Shown: in pieces, positions 41,346 through 52,145 of the stretch | Numbering within the stretch: position 1 is the stretch's first letter | Layout of the letters: each line of letters opens with the position of its first letter | Assembly (NCBI GenBank): GCA_004431415.1 | Contig: QPMI01000186.1 | Span: forward strand, 62,001-126,000 | Direction of reading: 5' to 3' | DNA length: 64,000 nt | From: Cyanophora paradoxa | Lineage: Eukaryota; Glaucocystophyceae; Cyanophorales; Cyanophoraceae | Translations under genes and position numbers: made by a program | Notes under the pieces: generated by a model | Seen by the model: the letters and a program-made list of their open reading frames with translations, nothing else | Told to the model about the DNA's origin: nothing | The model's database searches: none

Positions 41346-43347
41346 ATGGACGCCGCGCGCGTGTTGGCGATGGCGACGAGTTCGCTCCGCTCGTGGCTCC
41401 TTCCGTCGGGCGCCGCGCTCGAGGCCTCTGGCGCAGAACTCGACGAGGTGCCGGGTCTGAATCAGGAGCGCGTACTCCAAGTCGCTCGCGAGGCGGCGGC
41501 CGAGCTCCAGAAGCTGCTCGAGGCAGCGCGAGCGGCCTGCCGAGAGCCCGACGGGGCCGTCCTACTCGTAGCGTGCGTGCGGACTCACGGTGTACCGTGT
41601 ATACGTACGTGCTCGCCTCGACTGAGCGGCGCGGGCAGGGGCCTCCGGGAAGTTGCCGAGCACGAGGCGGCCAAGTCCCCGTCCCTCCGAACGCTCGCGC
41701 ACCTCGTCGGCGCGCTCGAGCGGCTCGTTTCGCTCGCGTCGCCGCCGCGCGCCGGCGCCGCCGCGCCGGCCCTCCTCGAGACGATCGCGTTCTACCTCCT
41801 GACGGGCGCGCTCCCGCCGCTGGAGCGGGGCGAGGCGGCGGCGGCGGCCTCGCGCGGGGCCGCGGAGCTGTGCGAGGAGGCGGCGCAGCGGTTCAAGCGC
41901 CTCCTCCTCTCCTGCCGCCTCGCGGCGCTCGCGCCTGGGGGCCCCGAGCTCCTCGCCGACGGCCTCGGGGAGGCGCTGCGCGGGGCGATGCCGCCGGCCC
42001 CGGAGCTCGGCGCCCGCATCGACGCCGCCCTCCGCGAGATCGCCCGCCACCGCACGCCCCCTTCTCTGCCCCCTCCACACGAAGCGGGAGCCGACTCATT
42101 GAATGAACCCTCGGGCCGCGGGGCGCGCAGGGCGCTCCCTCGGGGACGAGGCGGCCCTCGCGGGGGCCCTCGAGGCCGTCTGCCACGCCGAGGCGCCCCC
42201 GCACCGAACTCGCACCCGGGGCGCCCCTGCGTCTTCGCTGAGAGCCGCGCAGGGGTACGAGGAGCGCCGCTCCGCCCTCTCCACTGTGGTCGGGTTCCTC
42301 GCGAAGGGTGCGGCAACGCCCCCGCCCGGCCGTCCAGCCGCGCGGCGCGCGTTGAGCCCCGCGCAGGGCTGGACCCCGTCACCCTGCGCTCCTCCCCCCT
42401 TGGAGATGGGTACTCCAAAGCCGTCCCTCGGCTCGCGCGACGCGCCCGAGTGATCCCCTGATCGCAGCCTCGCAAAACTGCTCTCGATACTCATGGTGCG
42501 CGCGCCGTACCCCCCGCGCTGCCCTTGCTCGCGCGTGCCCCGCCCGCAGGTCTCGGACGACCCCTTCTTCGCTTCGCTCGCCGCCGAGTGCGCCGCCCGC
42601 CTTGCCGAGAACGGTGCGCGTACCCCCTCCCGCTTCCCCCCCGCCCCACCCCAACGACCGGGGAGGGGGGTACGCGTGTCTCAGAGACGCTGGGGGACCT
42701 GCTGGCGGAGGGCGGCGTGGCGGGGCCCCTCCTCGCCCTCCTCGGGCACCCCGTCCCCGAGGCCCCCGCCCCGCCCCCCGTTCCCCGTACCCCGCCCCCC
42801 GCCCGGGCGCCGACGGAGCCGCAGGTCCGCGACGCGGCGGCCGGGGGGGTACGGGTTCTCGCCCTCGGCAGCGGTGCGCGCGCCGGCGGCTCCTGCCCGC
42901 GCGGCGGTCTCTGAGCCCGGGCGCCGCAGAGCGCTTCGAGGCGGAGCTGCGGGGCCGGTGCGCGTGGCGCCCCCTCGTGCACGCCGCCGAGGGCCGCTGG
43001 CACGCCCCGCCTGCGTCGTCCCGCCCTGCGCCGCCGGGGCCGAGGCCGGCGGGGCCCGGGCCCTCGAGGCCTTCGCAGGCGCCTGCCGCGAGGCCGCCGA
43101 CGCCCTCGCCAGCCGCCGTTCGCCCGCCCCCGCCCCGCTCCCCGCATCACGGCGTGGCCGCCTGCTGAGCTCCCACGGCAGCGCTGGCGGGGCCGATCCT
43201 TCGGGCCGCCATGGGCGCGGGGTCGGGCGCGTCTCGCCGGCCTCCGGCGGCGGCGAGGGGCCCAGCGGCAGCGGCAGCGGCGCGCAGCCGGCAGCAGTCG
43301 CGAAGCAACGCCCGCTCGGCGAGGCAGGGGGCGCTGGCGAGGAATAG
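41346..43347 (+). CDS. uncharacterised alpha-helical protein
   Basis: Start ATG 41346: MDAARVLAMATSSLRSWLLP, then LNQERVLQVAREAAAELQKL. An intron GTGCGT to GGGCAG (about 41575-41637) leads to GLREVAEHEAAKSPSLRTLA, HLVGALERLVSLASP, LLETIAFYLLTGALPPLERG, ELCEEAAQRFKRLLLSCRLA, LLADGLGEALRGAMP and ARIDAALREIARHR. After further short introns: GDEAALAGALEAVCHAEAPP, YEERRSALSTVVGFLAKG, VSDDPFFASLAAECAARLAE, VSETLGDLLAEGGVAGPLLA, RCAWRPLVHAAEGRW and ALEAFAGACREAADALAS, ending in a Gly/Ser/Pro tail, stop 43345. The paired amphipathic helices suggest an armadillo/HEAT-like solenoid, but no consensus repeat is clear and I cannot name a family. Divergent from the F-box gene, sharing a short promoter region, and convergent with the cyclic-nucleotide-binding gene. 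Confidence 0.55.
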
Positions 43348-43400
43348 CTCTAGCTCTGTCGATGTCCTGTATATAAAACACTGTCACTTGCAACGCCAGT

Positions 43401-44178
43401 TCAGGCGGTGGACTGGGGGCGGGCGGCGGCGTTGAGGGCGGAGGCGCGCGCGTCGGGCTCGATGCCGGGGGCGGCGGTGGCGGCGCGGGGGCCGGGGCGG
43501 TAGAGGTGGCTCCCCCGCCGCGCCCCCGACCCCGGCGCCACGATCCGCTTGACCGACTTGACGAGGGGGCCCGAGGGCGTCCGCACCGGCCGCCCCTCGT
43601 ACCCGGGCCGGTCCTCCTCCCGCAGCACGACGTACCCGCCGGGCCCGGACCCGGGCCCGGGCCCTTGCGAGGGGGACGGGGAGCGGGGCGGGGACTGGGG
43701 CGGGGAGGGGGCGGAGGGGAGGAAGCTGAGGGTGGTGGTCTCGAGGAGGGCGGGCGAGGCGGACTCGAGGAGGCGGCGGGCCCCCGCGGGGGCCGAGGCC
43801 GCCTCGCGCCCCGCGCCGGGCCCGGCGAGGCCGGCGAGGGGCCCCAGAGGCCGGCGAAGCCGAGGGGCGGGGCGGCGCCGAGGCTCGTCCAGGGGCGCCG
43901 CTCGGGGCCGTCCTCGGCGACGGAGCCGAGGGCCGTGTAGGGCCGCTCCCAGTTGTTGAAGCAGAAGGCCTCCACGGAGGCCGCCGAGGCCAGCGCCCGC
44001 GCCTCCAGCCGCGTCAGCGGCCGCCCGTCCGCGCCCCGCTGCGGCAGGCCCCCGCCGCTCCTCGACGGCCGCCGCGGGGCGCCGGCGGCGGGGTCGCCGG
44101 GGGCAGGCGCGGCGGCCACTCGCCCGAGGCGGAGAGGAGGACGCCGGAGTCGGTCAGCGCGAAGGGCGACGCGGCGCG

Positions 44179-44210
<32 letters not shown>

Positions 44211-47200
44211 ACGCCGCCTGCGGCGAATGCGGGAGCCCCGCCAGCTGCCCCTGCCCCGCCCCGAACGAGGAGGCGAGGCGGCTGCGAGGCGGGCGGCGTC
44301 AGCGGCGCCGCAACCCGAGGCGGGGCGGGGCGGGGGAGGGGCAGGCCTGGAGCCGCGGCTGTTGAGGCTGGAGCGGTGCGAGGGGGCGAACGAGGACGAC
44401 GTCCGCGGCCTGTCCCGCCGGGCGTGAGGGGAGGCGGGGCACGGAGGGCGCGCGGGGGGTACCGGTCGAGGCCGGACTTGAGGCGGAACTCGAGGAAGAC
44501 GTCCGCCGCCACCCGCTGCGCCCTGCAGCCCCGCCGGGCTCGCGAAGGAGGGGGAAGAAGGGGACAAGGGGATAGGCGCACCGCTTCTCGGCCTCGGCGG
44601 GGGAGCTGCCCAGGAGGGACGGCTCCCCGCTGTACCCCTCCAGCCTCTCCCGCACGAGCTGCGGGCGAGGGCGCACGGGTGAGACGCAGCGGGGCGCGCC
44701 GAGGTGGGAGGGGCACCGCGAGGTCCGTCTTCTGGCGGGAGCGGCGCTGCTCGCGGACCTCGCGGCGCATCTCCTCGAGCTTCTTGGCGGCAAGCTTGCT
44801 GAGGCCCGTGGGCTTGCTGGGGCGCATGTAGTGGGGCAGCTTCCCCCGCTGGCCCCCCTCGCTGCCGCTGCTGCTCGAGCTCCCGTCGCTCTCCGGCCCG
44901 CCCCGCGGCGCCGGCGAGGCGGCGCCCCGTCGGGCGGCGGCGGCGGCGGCGCCGAAGGAGGAGAGGTTGCGGTTGGCGATGGAGGAGGAGAGCGTCGTCG
45001 GCTTCCTCCCCTCCGGGTCGCTCGGGTCGTACCCCTCGATCTGCCCGACCCCCACCGCCGTCGGCCCCGCGCGGGCGGGGCGGGGCGGGCGGGCGGGCAG
45101 GGCGCACCCCGTAGATGTTGCAGGGGAGGGTGGCAGAGCGGCGGAGGCCGGGCGGGGGCGGCTCCGGGGGCGGGAGGCGGGACTTGTGGGAGGTGAGGAA
45201 TGGGGGCGGGGCCTTGCGGGACTTGTGCGTGGGGAGGCCGAGGGCGGCGGGGCGGCCGCCCCCCGGGGCCCGAGGGCCGGGGCGCCCGGGGCGGGGGAGG
45301 CGGCGCGGGTGGCGGGGAGGGAGGAGGCGGGGCCGGGGCGGAGGGCGGGGCCGGGGCGGCGTCGGAGGGGAGGAGGCCCGGGCGGTGGGGTTCCGGAAGA
45401 GCGAGCCGGCGACTGCGCGGGGTCGGCCGGGAACGAGCGGGAAGGGCGGGCGCGGGGAGGAGGGGCGGGGGGCGCACCGCGGGAGACGACGGCGAGGGTG
45501 AAGGAGGCCTCCGCCCAGCGCGCCGGCGGGCCCGCCGCCCCCGCCCCGCCCCGCCCACGCCGCCTCGGGCCCCCGCAGCGCGATCCCCTCCTCCGCGAAG
45601 CGCAGCCCGTCCCGCTCCCCCGCCTGCTTTTGCTGCGCACGCCCCCCCGGGGGCCTCAGGCGGGGCCCCGAGGGCCCCCAGGGGGAGGGAGGGGGACCAT
45701 GGCGCGGAGGCGGTCGAGGATGGCGAGGCTGCGGCGGTAGCTCGCGGAGCCGAGCGCCTCCCGCGCCCGTTCGTCCATCACTGCCCCGCCATGCCCGTCG
45801 GCTCGCAGCGCGGGCGGTGGCGGCGCGCGGGGGCGGACGCTTGGCGGCGTTGCGGGCGGTGAGCTCGAGGAGCTTCGTCCCGTGGCTCGCGGCGACGACA
45901 CTGCAGGCGCGGCGGCCCCCGGCGCCCCCGCCGGCGGCGCGGTCGTCGCAGAGGAAGGCGGGGTCGCCGAAGAGCTCGGCGGGCCCCAGGAGCGCCACCT
46001 CGAAGACCCGCCGCTGCGTCACCTGCGCGCCGCGCGGGGGCCGGCGCGTGAGCCCCGCGTGCCGCCCCCCTCGCTCGGCTCGGCTCAGCTCGCGCGCCTC
46101 GAGGGCGGGGGCGGTCGGCTTGGCGTCGGCGGGGCGGGGCCGCGGGCGGGAGCCGAGGGAGGCGCGCTGCACGGAGCAGGCGCCCTCGAGCACGATGAAG
46201 AGGCTCGCGTCCGTCACGGGGTCCCCCTGCCGGATAACCACTGCCGCGGCCTCAGCGCGCCGGCCCTCGAGGCGCCGCCGGGGCGGCCGCGGCGCTCACC
46301 GTCGCCGCGCTCGAAGGTGCGGGGGCGGAGGACACGGGCGAGCTTGACGAGGCGGGAGCGGGGCCAGGTTCGCAGCGGCGCCAGCGCGCTCAGGAAGGCC
46401 ATGTCGTCCCGCGCCTTCCGCTCCACCTCCGCCTGCGCCGCCCCGCCCGGCCTCGGCGCCCCCCTCCCCGGGGCGGGAGGGCGGGGCGCACGAGGGAGCG
46501 GCGCTGGAACTCGTCGCGCTCGACGCGGATGACCTCCACGGGCCCCACGCACCGCGCGCTCGTCAGCCTGCGCCCGCCCCCTCAGCCCCCCGCCCCCACC
46601 GGGCGGCGCGGGGCCCGCCTGGGGAAAGAGCGGGCGACGGCGACGAGGCCGAAGGCGCCGCCCGGGGCCAGCTGCGCGCCCGGCGCCCCGCTGGCCACCT
46701 GCCGCCGGCGTCAGGGCGGGAGGGGAGGGGCGGGGCGAGGGGCGCGGGCGCGCCATCTCGACGCGGCCGGAGAGGACGACGAAGGCGCACTCCGCGCTGT
46801 CCCCCGCCCGGTACACTGCCACCGGGTCAGAGCAGGCCGGACCGGATCGCATCCAGAGCGCGATCCGAGTCCAGCGCGCACCGAACTCGCCGTCGCCGTG
46901 CGCCTCGTGCGTCGCGGTCTTGCTCAGGTCCACCACCACCTGGGGCCGCGCTCGACTCCGGCGAGAGCAGCTGCAGGCCCCGGGGGGCGCGCACGGCGGG
47001 GGGCAGCGTCGCGAAGACCGCGACGGGCTGCAGCCAGGACGCGACGAGCACGCCGTCCGAGTGCACCCGCTTCTCCAGCCTGCGCCGGCGCCTCGGCGGC
47101 GGCGGAACCCTCCGAAGGCGGAGGAACGGGGGTTCCGGCGCACGGCTTCCTGATGGAGTCGCGGCAGAGGTCGACGAGGGCGGCGCTGCGGGGAGCAAGG

Positions 47201-47900
47201 CACTCCTGCCAGTCTTTCGCGTGGCTGTGCCTCAGGAACCTGCGCGAGGGCTGTGTGGGGAGGGGCGACGCCCGGGGCGCGAAAACAGACGGAGTCTCCG
47301 CACTTCTCGCCGGACTGCCGCCGGATCTTGAACAAGAAGTAAGCTGCGATCAAAACGCCCCTCCAGCGGAGCCGCGGACTGCCGAAGCGTGTGGGCGCCG
47401 CGTGGGAGGCAGGGAGGGTGGTGGCGGAGGGCGCACTGCTTCCCCTTCCTGCGAGTCTTGCTCCGCGACGTCAGGGCGCCAGAGCGCGAGTTGCTGCGCG
47501 CGGTCGTCGCGCCGCGCTGTGTCGCGCCGCCGTTGCGCGACGTCTGCGAGCCCGAGCGCATGCGCGCCGTCCGGTTACCCGCCTCCGATCGGTGCGTCCC
47601 TATCGAGTCCCTCCGCGCGGATCTCAGCGACGACTCCTTCCCGTGTGATCGCATTGAGTTGCTGTTGCCGCTGTCTTCCTTGTGCTCCAGCTTGCCCATT
47701 TCGAGGCCGAGCATCCTAATCCTGCTCGGGCTGCGCTTCGTCGGGCTGGGGGGCGTCTCCGAAATCCCTATCGCTGCTAAGCCGGCGGTCGCCGGCCTCT
47801 CCTCGTGCGCTTCCTCGCTGGGCTCCGCAGGACCGCCGAACGCGACATGCGAGGCGTGCGAATTCCGTCGCATTGACTTGGACGCCAGCTTGAGGGACAT
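43401..47900 (-). CDS. protein with two cyclic-nucleotide-binding domains and long low-complexity tails
   Basis: Start ATG 47900 (MSLKLASKSMRRNSHASH), a Ser/Arg-rich head with many RxxS sites (KRSPSRIRMLG, SLRSARRDSIGTHRSE). The first cNMP domain is spread over exons: VVDLSKTATHEAHGDGEF, then TVYRAGDSAECAFVVLSGRV and the next strands near 46600-46760. A linker helix ARDDMAFLSALAPLRTWPRS, RLVKLARVLRPRTFERGD leads into the second domain: AVVIRQGDPVTDASLFIVLE, GACSVQRASLGS, RRVFEVALLGPAELFGDPAF. I do not see a clean PBC motif (Gly-Glu then Arg-x-Ala) in either, so nucleotide binding is uncertain. No kinase or channel segments are seen. The C-terminal 2 kb is Pro/Arg rich with HYMRPSKPTGLSKLAAKKLE and EEMRREVREQRRSRQKTDLA, ending RPQSTA at 43401. 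Closest in layout to CNBD2-like proteins. Exon limits in the C-terminal half are poor. Confidence 0.7.
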
Positions 47901-48700
47901 TGGCGCTGCTTATGCGGAGCGCCAGGAGCTGCTACCTGACAGCTACTCGGATGACAGCTTAAGCGGCATGTGCGCTAACTTGGCATGGCCAGCTGCGGCA
48001 CGCTCGCGCAAGCCTTGGGGGCGGTCGGCCCTGCGCGTATGCTTAGCTCTGGCGCTTTATCTGCGACGCTGCTCGCCCGCGCCGCTTACCTCGGCCGCCG
48101 TAGCTTTGCCGTCGAGAGGGCCACGCAGGCGTGCTGAATAGCGCACAAATGCTAGCTCGGACACAAAGACATCATTGCTCGCGGACACGGCCGCGAGGCT
48201 GCTTCGGCCGTTCTGGCTTCCCGCACCTCGTACCCCACACAGGTGTTTTTCAACTGGCATTAGCGAGCAACGACGCTGCAACGTCGCAGATGGCAGCGCG
48301 CACATCCCAGAGCGAGCCTGCGGGGGGCGAGAGCGCGTCCGCGGCCTGCGATGTCTGCCCCGTGTCTGCGAACGCCGCAGCCGCCGAACGCGCGTCCGCT
48401 CCCGTTGCACGCTTCATTAGATTGTCGAACGGAGCTCGCGCAGCGGAATTCTTCCCAAAGAGCGTACGATCTGCGCTCATCGGGGTGCGTACTTTACCGG
48501 CGCTATGCCGATCTAGCTGCTTCTTGACAGCTGACAGCTTCTTCTTCTTCTGATCATGCGCAGGTCGCTGGGGCGGGCGGAGGTCCGGGGCCGCTTTCGC
48601 TTGCGACGCCGCGCCGCGCCACCTGACCCGCGCTCACATGCGCAGGAATCTCTGGCCCGTGTGCTGTTTCATTCTGCGCTTCAGATAATTCGCATCAGAA
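47901..48700. other. divergent spacer and unresolved 5' exons of the hydrolase gene
   Basis: About 800 bases of lower GC. Two clear acceptor-like sites (GATCATGCGCAG near 48564; CTGACCCGCGCTCACATGCGCAG near 48645) indicate that small 5' exons of the plus-strand hydrolase lie at about 48550-48660. A plus-strand frame at 47970-48138 (SALRVCLALALYLRRC) could be a signal-anchor exon; unproven. Confidence 0.4.
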
Positions 48701-48735
48701 TTCCGTCGCTAACGCGTGCCCGGAGCAGGGGCGGC

Positions 48736-49634
48736 CTCTATCACACGCTTGCAACCAGCCTTTTCCATCGCGGAGTTGGCAGCCTGCTCGTTGACTACCG
48801 AAAGCCCAACAATACACCGGAGTGCGTCCAGGACGTGTACGCCGGCATCGAGTACCTTCAGTCGAAAGGCGTGCGCAAGGTGCATATGCATACATGCGTT
48901 GGCGGCTGTTCCTCGACTTCTCGTTCTCAGGTAATCGTATGCGGCTGGTCCTTTGGGGGCGCCGTAGCGATAACTTCGGCCGCCGCACGCCCGGAAAGTG
49001 CGCCTTGAATCCGTGTTGCTTCTCATTGAAGTGGCGCTCACAAACTCGCAGTCGCCGGAGCCATCACGATCGCCTCGCAAACAGCGCACTGCGATGCCGT
49101 CTCCTCGATCAGTTCGCATCCCAGCGCCCAATCCGGATACAGCGCACCATCTCATGGCCACACAGAAAAACCCATCCTCTTCGTCCATGGTCAGCGCGAC
49201 ACGTGCCTTTCCTATCGCTGCTCAGTGGTGCGCCCGCGCTGCGGATTGAAGACCCACACCTCAGGCTCACATTCCTCTTTCTTGCAGTCCCTGCACGATC
49301 GGGCCCCGGGGCCGAAGGTCGGCCCCGTGCCAGGCCGCCCCTGCAAGCCGCCCCGGTCCGATGACTGCCCCTAACTTCATGGCAGGAGCTGCTGCTGTTG
49401 GAGGGGGACGGCCACTGCATCGAGCGCAGCGGCGGCGTCGTGCGCGACCGCATCGTCGACTTCGTGACGAAGGTCCGCCTGGGGTCCGGCGCCCGCGGTC
49501 CGTGGTGCATATGTGCTTGCAAAAGTTTGACCGAAGGCGCGCATCGCGCGCGCAGACTGTACAGGCACTTCCGGAGGCGTAGAGAGCTCGAGGCCGCCCA
49601 ATACAGGACAATACAGGCAGCAGAAGTCGACTAG
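48736..49634 (+). CDS. alpha/beta hydrolase (dienelactone hydrolase / BD-FAE-like), 5' end unresolved
   Basis: Serine hydrolase fold. Exons: GGLYHTLATSLFHRGVGSLL, VDYRKPNNTPECVQDVYAGI, EYLQSKGVRK; intron GTGCAT to TCTCAG; VIVCGWSFGGAVAITSAAAR with nucleophile elbow GWSFGG; AGAITIASQTAHCD and EKPILFVHGQRDTCLSYRC with the acid Asp; then ELLLLEGDGHCIERSGGVVR, holding the catalytic His, and DRIVDFVTK. The exact triad order (Ser, Asp, His) is intact. The frame runs on to a stop at 49632 with a basic tail that may be partly intronic. The N-terminal oxyanion HG-motif exon lies upstream and was not found, so the start given is only the first supported exon. Substrate unknown. Confidence 0.68.
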
Positions 49635-50410
49635 AGCTAAAATGCAGATAACACGGGCAGCCAGCTAGCTAGCTGCGGTCGGCGGCCGCGGTCGTACGCG
49701 TGTAGCAAGCTTGAGCTAGTTGCAAATTTGCCGCCGTGCGCACACTACCCCCGTTGTGTTGCAAACTTGTACTCAAGCTCGCAATCTCGAGATCCGGCGC
49801 CGACCTGATCCTCAGCGTGACTAGCGGAGATCTACACGGCCTCCAGCTGGGCGGGCCCTTCATGATCATCCAGCTGATAGCTTGCTGTAGAGCACGCTAG
49901 AAGATGTCGCTACATGGCCGCTGCTGCTGCTGCCAAGCCAGCTGAGACCCTCTAGGAGCGCTAGGTAGCGCCGAGTCGCCGACGCGATCTACAGCTGACG
50001 TTTTCGTTTCTGTCGTCAACATCGGCAGTGTCGTACATGTGCTAAAGCATCGTCGGACCGACAATATCGCTGCACCCAGTGGATCATTGTGCTGCGCTGG
50101 AAAGGTCTAGGCGTGTACAGCGTCTCCCGCACCACCTTGGCCCCATCATCATTCCGCCGAGCAAGTCATCGAAGTCATCATCGCGCTGGCTAGGCCATTG
50201 AGGAAGGCACAACTTGGTGCCAGTCAGGAAGCAGCAGCCGAACTTCAGCTGCAGCTCGGGGGTGACCCGAGCAACTTGCATCCGCTTCATGCCGACGGAT
50301 CTCTGTTGGGATGGCTTGCAGCCAGGAGCTCTTCGGTCGGCGGCTTTCTACCGGGGTGGCCGTGAGCCTTTGTTGTTCCCGCGTCGTCCCTCGGCTCCCC
50401 CACTGATCCC
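49635..50410. other. intergenic region upstream of the receiver-domain gene
   Basis: About 780 bases of comparatively low GC, with CTAGCTAGC words (49660-49675) and GCTGCTGCTG (49921-49935). Could include 5' exons of the receiver gene (acceptor CTTGGCTCCCCCAG at 50409-50423). No gene recognised. Confidence 0.45.
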
Positions 50411-50423
50411 TTGGCTCCCCCAG

Positions 50424-51559
50424 GCTGCGGACTCGCCTACGACAGTCCTGAAAGCCGTAAGACCGCATCGCCCGCCGACCAGTGTCATTTCTTGTGCGAT
50501 GACGAGGACGTCGACGCAATGCCGTCCGCGGCGCCCTCCTCCCTGAGCTCGGAAGACGGCGAGACCAGCACCGCGGACGCCGCCCCGTGCGCGGAGCCGC
50601 AGCCGGCGGACGGAGAGACGGGCGCCGCCGCCGACGTCCAGAGCCGGGAGCAGGAGCCGCTTGTCGTGCAGCGGGACTCTTTGCCAGCACCGCGTTCCTC
50701 GTGTATCCTCGCCGGCGCTCTGGACTCGCCCTTGCCGGCGGGCATGCGCCGGGGGCGGCGGAGGAGCCTCCCCAACATCGGCGACGTTCCGATCATCAAG
50801 CCGCTCACCTCCTCGCGCCCCTCGTCGCCGTCGCCGCCGCCGGACGCGCGCCTCTCGGGCCCCGCGGGCACCCGCCACGTCCCCCTGCCCTCCAGCGCCG
50901 GGGCCGGGGCCGCCAATCCGGCCCTCTGCGAGTGCAGCTTCCGCATCCTCGTCGGTGCGGCGGGCGCCCCCCCGCCGCGCCTCTCCCTCGTCTGAGCCCT
51001 CTTCCTCGCGCAGCGGACGACCACCAGATGAACCGGATGCTGGCGTCGCGCGTGTTCGCGCGCTACTGCCCCCTCTCCGCCGTGGACGTCATGTCCGACG
51101 GGCAGTCCGCCCTCGACGCCTTCCTCCGCGCCGCCGCCGACCGCCCCTACGACGCCCTCATCCTCGACATTGAGTCCGCCCTCTCTCACACATTCACGCC
51201 CCGCCGCCTCTGACGCGGGGCCTCGCAGGATGCCGCTGCTGGACGGCCTGGGGTCGGCGCGGGCGATGCGGGGGGCGGAGAGGCAGATGCGGGGGCGGCG
51301 GGCGCGGCTGCTGGCGTGGAGCACGACGGTGGGGGACGTGGAGGGCCAGCGGGAGGCGTGCGACGAGGCCGGCTTCGACGCCTCGCTCCCGAAGCCGTGC
51401 CCCCCGCACGCCCTCCTCAACGCCGCCCTCGCCGACCTGCCGCACGGCCCCTGCTGCTCCTACCGGCGCCGCAGCTCCGGCCCCAGTCCCGCCCTCGACT
51501 CCGACGCCCTCGCCTCCGCCCTCGCCGCCGCCGCCTCCCTCTCCGAGCCCCGCCCCTGA
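50424..51559 (+). CDS. stand-alone response-regulator receiver domain protein
   Basis: Phosphorelay receiver (REC). After a Ser/Glu-rich N-terminal region (HFLCDDEDVDAMPS; RRGRRRSLPNIGDVPII; first in-frame ATG 50519, but an upstream exon is possible) come CECSFRILV, a GTGCGG intron, then ADDHQMNRMLASRVFARYC with the acidic Asp pair, ALDAFLRAAADRPYDALILD with the phospho-acceptor Asp, intron, EMPLLDGLGSARAMR, RARLLAWSTTVGD with the conserved Ser/Thr, and ACDEAGFDASLPKPCPPHAL with the conserved Lys-Pro. All catalytic positions of an active REC are present. The C-terminus is a Ser/Ala-rich tail ending SEPRP at 51559. No histidine kinase, HPt or DNA-binding domain is visible, so it could be a shuttle or output of a hybrid kinase, as in algal and plant phosphorelays. 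Confidence 0.82.
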
Positions 51560-52145
51560 CCCAGCGCCGCGCCCCCCGCCCGGCCCAAACCTCCTGTAAG
51601 TGTGTAGTACCTGCATCGTCCCCTCATTTTCTACTACGTGCAGCTTCCCCACCCGCTGATTTTCTCGACACTTTTCAAATTTCAAGCGCGTGGGAATGCT
51701 TTGAATCTTTCCTATACCGTAGGCAGCCTGACTGCGAGTGACCGTAGAGATAGGCGTGCGTTTCTTGGGCTGAGTCGGAAGCTAGCTGTAGGCGGACCCC
51801 TCAGGTTGCATCTGCGGCAATGTCTGCTGCAGAGTTTTGGCATATGAGCAGTGTTTCGATCTCGTTTCTTGGTGTACATGTATTGGCAGCATCGTCTGAC
51901 GTGTATAGTCTGTAGATCTAGATTTAGAAGATGCGCTTGTGAGCCATCACCGAGTTACTACTTCTACAGTCAAAGCGTTGAATCGTTGAATATGAGGCAC
52001 GTTGTCGACAGAAACCCGCGTCGATCACCTGCGCATCATGCATGTCCGGCTGCACAAGCTTAGGCGTTGCGTCGACGTCGTACAATATTCCTTGCAGGGG
52101 AACAACGTCGACTAGACTATAGATAGCCAGTAGTGACATGGGAGG
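51560..52145. other. convergent intergenic region
   Basis: About 590 bases, the lowest-GC part of the window by eye, holding the two 3' UTRs. No gene or structured RNA recognised. Confidence 0.55.

Noticed and set aside
42491-45640. 1049-codon minus-strand frame
   Set aside because: Arg/Pro/Ser shadow that overlaps supported exons on both strands (helical protein and cNMP protein).
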